From contig JAFTCS010000259.1 of the NCBI GenBank assembly GCA_017454565.1, positions 1 to 8,315 of the forward strand: a stretch of DNA of 8,315 nucleotides, given 5' to 3'. Below, one piece after another: positions 1 to 5,209 of the stretch (its first letter is position 1; each line of letters begins with the position of its first letter). The notes under the pieces were generated by a model that searched no databases, was not told where the DNA came from, and saw nothing but the letters and a program-made list of their open reading frames with translations. A program made the translations under genes and the position numbers. The stretch is from Clostridia bacterium (GTDB taxonomy: Bacteria; Bacillota; Clostridia; Oscillospirales; Acutalibacteraceae).

Positions 1-1029
1 AGTTGGGGCGTATACGAGGCTGACTATGACCGTACACAGAACAGCCAGACCAACTGCAACGCAACTGTTGCTGAGGGTCAGAAACTCGTAGTTAAGCTTG
101 ACACAACAAAGGTTGACGATGCTGCTACAGCTAATGCTGAGTCAGCAGTTAACGATGCTGAATTTAACTTCGCTGAGGACGGCTTTGATTACTGGCCTGT
201 AAGCTTTGAGGTTGTTGATGCAACAGATCCCGAGCCTTCAACTGATCCCGAGCCTTCAACAGATCCTGAGCCTTCAACAGATCCCGAGCCTTCAACTGAT
301 CCTGAGCCTTCAACTGATCCTGAGCCTTCAACAGATCCCGAGCCTTCAGTACCTGCAGGCAAGGTTACAACAGTTGGCGACTATATCTACTTCGATAACA
401 GCTACACCAAGTGGGATGCAGTATATGCTTACTGGTGGGAAGGCGGCTACGGCAGAACATACGACCTCGAGAACAACGACTATGGTTGGGTAGAGGCTGT
501 TGATGAGAAGGGCGAGCCCGCTAACCATCCTGTTGACTTCCCCGGCACAAAGATGACTCAGGTTCCCGGCACAGACATCTGGCAGGCAAGAATTCCTTTC
601 GGTGCTCAGAAGATCATCTTCGGCAGCGGCAAGACCGATGCTCAGATCGCAGCAGGTGAGACAGGCTATCAGACAGCTGACCTCGACTTCGATGCAGCTG
701 TTAACGGCGGTCAGATCTACGTTGTAGAGAACGGTTCAGAGCCTAAGAAGGGCAAGGGCGTTGAGAAGACAAAGTACAAGTACAACAGCGGTGCTTGGGA
801 GAACTACACAGGCACATTTGTTCCGGAAGTACTCGCAGGCGAGCCTGTTTCTGACCCCGGCCAGACATCACAGGGCGGCCAGACAAGCGGCACAGAGCAG
901 AGCACAGTTAAGCCCAGCGACAAGCCTGTAACCACAGGTGACAGCACAATGCCTATTGCTATTGCAGTAGTTGCTGTTGCAGCTCTCGGCGTAGCACTTG
1001 TTGCTTCCAAGAAGAAGGTTTCAGAGTAA
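1..1029 (+). CDS. Secreted wall-anchored protein with CBM26-like starch-binding module (5' truncated)
   Basis: The reading frame is open from the first base to the TAA at 1027-1029, giving the last 342 residues; start and signal peptide lie outside the window. Visible parts in order: residues 1-74, the end of an acidic domain I do not recognise; 75-116, seven TDPEPS repeats; about 126-273, a module with YIYFDNS, VYAYWW, FPGTKM and KIIFGSG motifs, which resembles family 26 starch-binding modules; a Gly/Gln/Ser/Thr linker; PVTTGDS (309-315); a hydrophobic segment (about 318-336) and the tail KKKVSE. The end looks like a sortase-type or membrane anchor, but it lacks LPXTG. The family match is from memory of the motif pattern. 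If right, the protein binds starch or a similar glucan at the cell surface. Codons are strongly biased (AAC, GAC, TAC, TTC, AAG, GAG), suggesting high expression. No catalytic domain is visible. The gene stands alone at its 3' end, followed by two terminators. Confidence 0.85.
   Translation, partial: SWGVYEADYDRTQNSQTNCNATVAEGQKLVVKLDTTKVDDAATANAESAVNDAEFNFAEDGFDYWPVSFEVVDATDPEPSTDPEPSTDPEPSTDPEPSTDPEPSTDPEPSTDPEPSVPAGKVTTVGDYIYFDNSYTKWDAVYAYWWEGGYGRTYDLENNDYGWVEAVDEKGEPANHPVDFPGTKMTQVPGTDIWQARIPFGAQKIIFGSGKTDAQIAAGETGYQTADLDFDAAVNGGQIYVVENGSEPKKGKGVEKTKYKYNSGAWENYTGTFVPEVLAGEPVSDPGQTSQGGQTSGTEQSTVKPSDKPVTTGDSTMPIAIAVVAVAALGVALVASKKKVSE
223..348 (+). repeat. Seven 18-bp in-frame tandem repeats encoding TDPEPS
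   Basis: Seven complete copies of ACW-GAT-CCY-GAG-CCT-TCA are joined head to tail with no insertion. The copies differ only at silent third positions (ACA/ACT and CCC/CCT). They form an acidic, proline-rich extended linker between the N-terminal domain and the CBM26-like module. Confidence 0.97.
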
Positions 1030-1102
1030 TTTATTCCGAGATGGAGCATGCTCTTGATTGACAGAAATGATCTCTGATATTCCTTAAAAAATCAGAACTC
1101 CG

Positions 1103-1142
1103 CAGAACGGAATGTATGAAAGTGCATTCCGTTCTGTTTTTT
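1103..1142 (+). terminator. Rho-independent terminator of the surface-protein gene
   Basis: A perfect 12-bp stem (1103-1114 with 1125-1136) closes a 10-nt loop and is followed by six T residues (1137-1142). It begins 73 nt after the stop codon of the first gene. Confidence 0.93.
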
Positions 1143-1156
1143 GACTGTAATAGTAA

Positions 1157-1189
1157 AGCCGTACAGATCTGATCTGTACGGCTGTTTTT
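1157..1189 (+). terminator. Second, tandem rho-independent terminator
   Basis: AGCCGTACAG at 1157-1166 pairs with CTGTACGGCT at 1174-1183. The inner ATC/GAT can extend the pairing almost to the centre. GTTTTTA follows on the + strand. It lies 14 nt after the first terminator. On the - strand the stem is followed only by TTTACTATT, so reverse termination of the TraB gene would be weak. Confidence 0.85.
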
Positions 1190-1230
1190 ATTTAAATTTT
1201 ATACTATTATTCGATAGAACAGCTGACAAA

Positions 1231-1370
1231 GACGGGTGCAGGGACTGCGTCCCTGCCGAGGTCAAATGGTGCGGGTCTTCTGTGGAGACCTCTGCGAAGC
1301 AGGAGCACCGACCGAGCCGACAGGCGAGACTATAGAAGCCCTTGTGGGGTGTCGGGGCAAAGCCCTGACA
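1231..1370. repeat. GC-rich multi-hairpin intergenic element (candidate dispersed repeat or structured RNA)
   Basis: This is non-coding DNA between two converging genes, more GC-rich than the AT-rich sequence before it. Direct pairing shows: hairpin 1 (1238-1245 with 1249-1256, 8 bp, TGC loop); a helix of GGTC (1260-1263) with GACC (1310-1313), then an AAAT bulge, then GGTGC (1268-1272) with GCACC (1305-1309), enclosing two hairpins (GGTCT 1274-1278 with AGACC 1286-1290; CTGC 1292-1295 with GCAG 1299-1302); a small CCC/GGG hairpin (1339-1341 with 1346-1348); and a 9-bp hairpin (1350-1358 with 1362-1370) with one G.T pair. That G.T pair is a wobble only in + strand RNA. No stem is followed by a T run, so these are not ordinary terminators. 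The overall look matches GC-rich intergenic repeats I associate with Ruminococcus genomes, but copy number cannot be seen here. Short open frames crossing it have no recognisable product. Confidence 0.6.
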
Positions 1371-1397
1371 TATCTACCCTTCAAAGTGATAGTAGTA

Positions 1398-2537
1398 TTA
1401 GCCTACACGTGTTACAGTGTATCCGTCATTTTCGAGTAAGGATATAATGCCCTTGTTACCGACATAATGGAATGCACCCACAAGAACGAATACTTTCTGG
1501 CCGGATTCAATGTACTGTTCGGCAGCGTCCGCCATAGTTCGGTTGCGGGTATATATCATCTTCTCAAAATATTCCTGATAAAGCGGGTCGCTGATGTTAT
1601 CTGTATCGGAGAATTTGGTACTGTATAGCAGAACATCATCCAGTTTGCCTTGTTTCCATGCCTCGTAAAGCGCTCTTTCACTGGCACTTGCGTACTCAGC
1701 ATAGTTATCCTCTAACATCTGTGAAAGAATAAGGTCGGTCAGTTCGTCTGAATAGCTGCCAAACAATTCTATCTGCTCCTCCATAGACTCGATCTCTATA
1801 ATGCTCTTGTTATCAGCCTGTGCCTTCTTGAGGAACATATAATCCACCCCGTGGTAGACGTCAAGTCCGCTGGTGTCTTTAAATGTATTTGTCAGCAGCG
1901 ACTGCCACATATAAGCCTTGAAGGTGTCATAAAGCGGGCTGTACATATTGAAGGCTGTAAGACGCTCTACGGCTTTGTTGTAGGTCTCCTCGGAGATATG
2001 GTCCTTGATAGTTGTACCGTCATCATAGCGAATGAGCGACATCAGTTCGAGCGCCTTGGCTGAATTATCAAGATATACTGAAATGTCTGCTTCAACAGCT
2101 ATAGAATCGGAGAGAGCGTATGCACTTGTTATATAGTCTGGCATGTAGTTTACATCCGAGTCTCCCATGTGGATAGAGCCCATAAGATAAATGCTGTTTC
2201 CATCGGCATTTTCGGCTTTCCAGAGGGCGGGTGTAATAGCTTCGGCGGGAGAGGAGGACTGACTTACATCCGCGCTGGGTTCTGCGGAGGGCTGGCTGAT
2301 ATCCGGGATGGATTCTGTGGATGTATCGCTGACCTGAGTGCTGGGTTCGACCGTAGAGACAGGCTCAGAAACGGTTTCAGACGGCTGCACAGAGCTTTGA
2401 TCAGATGATTGGGATACTGCCACCAATAGCGGGTTGTTTGGGTCCGTAGCGGGCTTTTCTCCCGAACAGCCGGTAAGGGCGGGGGTGAGCAGCACAACAA
2501 GAGCCGCAAACGCAGACAGTATTTTTCTTTTTTTCAT
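1398..2537 (-). CDS. TraB/GumN-family lipoprotein
   Basis: The protein has 379 residues. A lipoprotein signal (basic MKKRK, hydrophobic core, lipobox LTGC with Cys24) predicts attachment to the outer face of the membrane. Residues about 30-103 are a Ser/Pro/Thr/Glu-rich linker. The TraB/PrgY/GumN-type domain spans about 104-379: ALWKAE, GSIHMGD (120-126), VEAD (148-151), GLDVYHGVDYMF (224-235), the IEIESMEEQ region (247-255), RNRTMA (331-336) and GAFHYVG (354-360). The paired GSIH and GAFH histidine motifs are the hallmark of the family, which is related to the TIKI metalloproteases; the substrate in bacteria is unknown. The ATG start is supported by AAAGGA at 2547-2552, 9 nt upstream. The gene lies downstream of the 92-residue protein gene but past its terminator. 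I see no clear promoter of its own in the short gap, so expression may depend partly on read-through. No strong terminator follows the stop. Confidence 0.88.
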   Translation of the reverse strand: MKKRKILSAFAALVVLLTPALTGCSGEKPATDPNNPLLVAVSQSSDQSSVQPSETVSEPVSTVEPSTQVSDTSTESIPDISQPSAEPSADVSQSSSPAEAITPALWKAENADGNSIYLMGSIHMGDSDVNYMPDYITSAYALSDSIAVEADISVYLDNSAKALELMSLIRYDDGTTIKDHISEETYNKAVERLTAFNMYSPLYDTFKAYMWQSLLTNTFKDTSGLDVYHGVDYMFLKKAQADNKSIIEIESMEEQIELFGSYSDELTDLILSQMLEDNYAEYASASERALYEAWKQGKLDDVLLYSTKFSDTDNISDPLYQEYFEKMIYTRNRTMADAAEQYIESGQKVFVLVGAFHYVGNKGIISLLENDGYTVTRVG

Positions 2538-2600
2538 GTTCTCATATCCTTTCTGTTTAGTTTATGTGCAACTTTCTGTACGGGAAATATAAAAATATAC

Positions 2601-2631
2601 AAAAATAAAGGCGCATCCGAGGATACACCTT
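2601..2631 (-). terminator. Rho-independent terminator of the 92-residue protein gene
   Basis: Read on the - strand, AAGGTGTATCC pairs with GGATGCGCCTT (11 bp including two G.U pairs, very short loop), followed by TATTTTT. It sits about 30 nt after the stop of the small-protein gene and upstream of the TraB gene. Confidence 0.8.
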
Positions 2632-2662
2632 CATTTTCTGAGTTAAAAGCTATAACCAAGAA

Positions 2663-2941
2663 TTACTTGGAAGCCTTTTTCTTCATCTTAGTAGCAACGA
2701 TAGCTGTGCCAAGTGCAACAACACCAGCGGTAGCAAGAACAGCAACTGTAGCGCCGCTGTTGTCACCTGTTACAGGAGCAGGCTGGCTGCTGGGGTTAGG
2801 AAGGCTTGACTCACCGGGATCGGAAATAGGCTTAGGACCATCGCTTGTCTCACCAAGACCAACTGCGCTTGCTGAAACAGAGAGTGCAAGAGCAACAGCA
2901 ACTGTGGTGAGTGCTACAAAGAAAGTTTTCTTGAGTTTCAT
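2663..2941 (-). CDS. Small exported protein: signal peptide, linker and C-terminal anchor only
   Basis: The protein has 92 residues. Residues 1-26 are a typical signal peptide (KLKK, hydrophobic core, cleavage probably after SASA). About 27-55 are a Pro/Ser/Gly linker with PISDPGESS. PVTGDNS (56-62) precedes a hydrophobic helix (about 64-84) and the tail KMKKKASK. There is no room for a folded domain: the mature protein would be a stub of some 30-40 residues held at the cell surface. Linker and tail resemble the end of the protein at 1-1029 (PVSDPGQTS, PVTTGDS, hydrophobic helix, KKKVSE). The ATG start is fixed by a perfect AAGGAGGA 9 nt upstream. With a consensus promoter, biased codons and its own terminator, it is probably abundant. 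It matches no family I know. It could be a spacer-like wall protein, a peptide precursor or a membrane-stress sensor, but nothing in the sequence decides this. Confidence 0.88.
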   Translation of the reverse strand: MKLKKTFFVALTTVAVALALSVSASAVGLGETSDGPKPISDPGESSLPNPSSQPAPVTGDNSGATVAVLATAGVVALGTAIVATKMKKKASK

Positions 2942-2950
2942 GATAGAACA

Positions 2951-2958
2951 TCCTCCTT
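2951..2958 (-). promoter_or_regulatory. Perfect Shine-Dalgarno AAGGAGGA of the 92-residue protein
   Basis: AAGGAGGA on the - strand lies 9 nt before the ATG and is fully complementary to the anti-SD of 16S rRNA. The other genes in this window have shorter matches. Confidence 0.9.
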
Positions 2959-2964
2959 AGTTAA

Positions 2965-2981
2965 TTGCAATCTACTTGCAA
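2965..2981 (-). promoter_or_regulatory. Paired TTGCAA palindromes in the leader (possible operator or stem-loop)
   Basis: TTGCAA, itself a palindrome, occurs at 2965-2970 and 2976-2981, 11 bp apart (one helical turn). The pair covers the predicted start of the transcript and the early leader. It could be a repressor site or a short 6-bp stem-loop in the mRNA. No known regulator is assigned. Confidence 0.35.
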
Positions 2982-2988
2982 CAACATC

Positions 2989-3017
2989 ATTATAGCATAG
3001 TGTTTTGTATAAGTCAA
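2989..3017 (-). promoter_or_regulatory. Sigma-A promoter of the 92-residue protein gene
   Basis: On the - strand, TTGACT (3017-3012) and TATAAT (2994-2989) are separated by exactly 17 bp, one mismatch from the full consensus. Transcription should start near 2982, giving a leader of about 40 nt. Two 11-bp A/T-rich direct repeats just upstream of the -35 box lie where an UP element would be. Confidence 0.92.
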
Positions 3018-3022
3018 TGAAT

Positions 3023-3046
3023 AAATTAGAAATAAAAATTAGAAAT
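3023..3046 (-). repeat. Direct repeat of AAATTAGAAAT upstream of the promoter (UP-element-like)
   Basis: The 11-bp sequence AAATTAGAAAT occurs at 3023-3033 and again at 3036-3046 (13-bp period). On the - strand this A/T-only-like block begins 5 bp upstream of the -35 hexamer, the usual place for an UP element or an activator site. Confidence 0.6.
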
Positions 3047-3227
3047 CAAGGTAAATATATCCATAAACATTGTGTAAAGCATACAATAAAACAGGAAATA
3101 TATGGGTAAAAACATGGCATCAAATATACAATTTGCACATGGTAAGGTTAAAAATTTGTAATATCTGCTTTAAAAACACCCATCTGTAGATCTGAATATT
3201 ATTTGTCGTTTTATACAAACAACGAAA

Positions 3228-3923
3228 TTAATCCTTGTTTTTGATTATTGCTTGTGCAAAATACATATCTTCGTGATAGGTGAGTTTTATGTTTGTAAGC
3301 TCACCTTGTATCAGCCTGATGGGATATCCCCTGACTTTGTACAGACTGCACACATCTGTTGCAGCGGCCTTTTCTTCGGGGGTCAGTGACGACCAGACCT
3401 TCAGGAATGTCCCTATACGGAAGCTCTGGGGAGTCTGTATGCGGTAGAGTGTGCTTCTGTCGGGGAAAGCGCAGGCGTTCATGTCGCAATCGGCAACAGC
3501 CACGGTGTCGGTTTCGGGAATAGAAGCGGTGCAGATATCGCAGCCGTTCAGGGCATTGATGCTGTCATCTATCATTCTGACCGATACAAATGGTCGGACT
3601 GCATCGTGAGACAGCACAATATCCATGTCGGAGCAATGAAGATCAGACATGGAGTAGCTGATGATATTTTCAATAGTGCTGTTGCGGTCTGTTCCGCCTT
3701 TAGTGATGTACACGCGCTTATTCTGGAGACCGGGCAGTGATTTTGCGTAGTCATAATATGCCGGATTGACGCCTATTATTACGGCATCTACTGCGCTGTG
3801 GGCGAGAAAAGCCTTTACGGTTCTTACTATAACGGGTTCGTTCTCCAATTCCATAAACTGCTTAGGAAGCCCGGAACCCATGCGTGTGCCGCTTCCTCCG
3901 GCTACGATTGCTGCAATTATCAT
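3228..3923 (-). CDS. IspD/TarI-family cytidylyltransferase (TarI-like; CDP-polyol precursor)
   Basis: The protein has 231 residues, the normal length for the family, which transfers CMP from CTP to a sugar-alcohol or methylerythritol phosphate. Seen: the CTP-binding loop AGGSGTRMG (8-16), PKQF (20-23), KGGTDRNSTI (75-84), SHDAVRPF (105-112), TPQSFR (164-169), ATD (188-190) and NIKLT (211-215). The KGG-DRN-I segment and HDAVRPF (instead of HDAARP) are closer to TarI, the ribitol-5-phosphate cytidylyltransferase, than to the isoprenoid enzyme IspD. Its place as last gene of a surface-polymer operon supports TarI, and no ispF is adjacent. IspD remains possible, because the two are often mislabelled. 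The ATG overlaps the stop of the preceding gene (ATGA), indicating translational coupling. No ribitol-phosphate reductase (TarJ) follows; the next 286 bp are non-coding up to the small-protein gene. I found no strong terminator after the stop. Confidence 0.88.
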   Translation of the reverse strand: MIIAAIVAGGSGTRMGSGLPKQFMELENEPVIVRTVKAFLAHSAVDAVIIGVNPAYYDYAKSLPGLQNKRVYITKGGTDRNSTIENIISYSMSDLHCSDMDIVLSHDAVRPFVSVRMIDDSINALNGCDICTASIPETDTVAVADCDMNACAFPDRSTLYRIQTPQSFRIGTFLKVWSSLTPEEKAAATDVCSLYKVRGYPIRLIQGELTNIKLTYHEDMYFAQAIIKNKD

Positions 3924-5209
3924 TTTGCTCTCTTACCTCTTTTTCCGGAGTCAGGCAGCAGACCTTCCTCGCGCTCTTTATTTTTGAGGAACCTTCTGTA
4001 TGAGATGCAGAACATTGATATAAGAAGTACAATGATCGTTGATTCGAGAATAATTATTATCCAGCTGTATGTATTGCGGGTGGATGCTACCACGTTTACC
4101 TTGCATGACTTGCTGATCCTGCCGTCTGAGGTGGTAAATGTTATTACGGTAGTACCCTCGTTCAGACCGGTTATCCTGCCGTCTATATCTACCATGGCGA
4201 TCTGCGGGTTCTCGGAAATGCCGTTCATTGTGGGCAGCGCAGCATCAGAGGGCTTCACCTTGAAGCTCATGTCGTAGGAGCTGCCTGCCTCAAGGCTGAT
4301 ATTGGTTTTTTCAAGGGTGATGTCCTTTATGTTTTCTGTGCCGGTGTCGTTCTGAGAAAGGATGACCACCTCATTGTTGTTGATAATGCACGACATGTTC
4401 ATATCGTGGGCAGGAACCGAGAGCTGTCCGCTGGCAACAGGATTTTTCGCCTGGAGGTTCTTGTATAAATTAAGGCTGTAGCTGCCCTGCACAACATTGT
4501 CAAAATAAAAACGTCCGTCAGAGTCGGTAGTGGTGCGGGATTCAGCAGTTTCGCTTTTCAGCTCGACCACCATATTTGCTTTTTTGTCGCCGGCAATGGT
4601 ATAGAGCACACCGGAAATGGATATGCTGAAGCTGCCGTGATTCGGTTTGGAATTTACCTTGACCATACATTTTGCGGATACAGCCGCGCTTGCGGATTCG
4701 ACAGTAATTACGGATACGCCGGATTTCATTGCCTTGATGACACCGTTTTTATCTACCGTTGCTACACCGGTATCGGAGCTTGAAAAGTAGAGTCTTGTGT
4801 CTTCAATGTCGGCAGGCTCAGCGCTTGCTATAAGCGGGTAGGAATCCCCCTCGTTTATTTCAATGCTATGTGTTTCAAGCCTGACGCTTTCGGGCGATTT
4901 GCCGGTACGCACCGTAACTGTACATGTGGCCTGATTGCCCTTTTTGTCAGTTGCTGTGATGATAGAGGAGCCGGTATTCATTGCTTTTATCATGCCCTCA
5001 TCGCTTACAGAAACGATGTTCGGGTCGGAGGATCTGTATTCTGATATATCAGCGCCTGACTTGAGAGCAAGCTGATAGCTTTGCTGCGGATACAGGCTCA
5101 CGCTGTCCCTTGTGAAGTCGATAACGTCACCCACTGCATAGGCAGCTATGGAAAAGGTGCATATCAGCAGTATGACAGCGGTAAAAAAACAAAGTGTTCG
5201 CTTCTTCAT
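3920..5209 (-). CDS. Membrane-anchored Ig-like (Big_2) domain protein
   Basis: The protein has 429 residues. A signal peptide (1-25, cleavage likely after AAYA) is followed by a Big_2 domain (about 31-100; SSDPNIVSVSDEGMIKA), a second Big_2 domain (about 106-186; SSSDTGVATVDKNGVIKA), a transthyretin-like or carboxypeptidase-regulatory-like beta domain (about 193-283; TTTDSDGRFYFDNVVQGSY), and a third Big_2 domain (about 295-374; NPQIAMVDIDGRITGLNEG). One transmembrane helix (about 382-403) and a short basic cytoplasmic tail end the protein. The bulk thus faces outward, tethered to the membrane. Big_2 domains usually bind or space, and no enzyme is visible. It overlaps the glycosyltransferase gene upstream and the cytidylyltransferase downstream by 4 bp each (ATGA), so it is made with the polymer machinery. 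It may guide, hold or attach the exported polymer at the surface. The ATG is supported by GGAGGT at 5219-5224, 9 nt upstream. Confidence 0.88.
   Translation of the reverse strand: MKKRTLCFFTAVILLICTFSIAAYAVGDVIDFTRDSVSLYPQQSYQLALKSGADISEYRSSDPNIVSVSDEGMIKAMNTGSSIITATDKKGNQATCTVTVRTGKSPESVRLETHSIEINEGDSYPLIASAEPADIEDTRLYFSSSDTGVATVDKNGVIKAMKSGVSVITVESASAAVSAKCMVKVNSKPNHGSFSISISGVLYTIAGDKKANMVVELKSETAESRTTTDSDGRFYFDNVVQGSYSLNLYKNLQAKNPVASGQLSVPAHDMNMSCIINNNEVVILSQNDTGTENIKDITLEKTNISLEAGSSYDMSFKVKPSDAALPTMNGISENPQIAMVDIDGRITGLNEGTTVITFTTSDGRISKSCKVNVVASTRNTYSWIIIILESTIIVLLISMFCISYRRFLKNKEREEGLLPDSGKRGKRAK

Noticed and set aside
223..348. CRISPR-like array
   Set aside because: The 18-bp units are contiguous, with no spacers, and are translated in frame as TDPEPS.
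206..493. Repetitive 95-residue frame (IPSLQ-type repeats) on the + strand
   Set aside because: It is the out-of-frame reading of the TDPEPS repeat inside a well-supported gene with strong codon bias.
1141..1439. Two short + strand reading frames (1141-1335 and 1236-1439)
   Set aside because: They run through a terminator stem and the multi-hairpin element, lack a convincing RBS and give no recognisable protein.
2667..2960. 97-residue + strand frame
   Set aside because: It is antisense to the 92-residue protein, whose promoter, SD, signal peptide and terminator are all clear.
3070..3086. Small dyad TTGTGT-AAAGC-ATACAA
   Set aside because: It is short, has one G.T pair, lies far from the promoter, and is not distinguishable from chance in AT-rich DNA.
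3133..3162. Possible + strand promoter TTGCAC-18-TGTAAT
   Set aside because: It is in AT-rich DNA where such matches are expected by chance, and it would only drive antisense of the cytidylyltransferase gene.
3183..3227. Terminator for the export operon just after the cytidylyltransferase
   Set aside because: Only a 5-bp TTTGT/ACAAA stem is visible on the - strand, too weak to call.
3798..4277. 159-residue + strand frame
   Set aside because: It spans the antisense of two well-supported coupled genes, with no RBS or family features.
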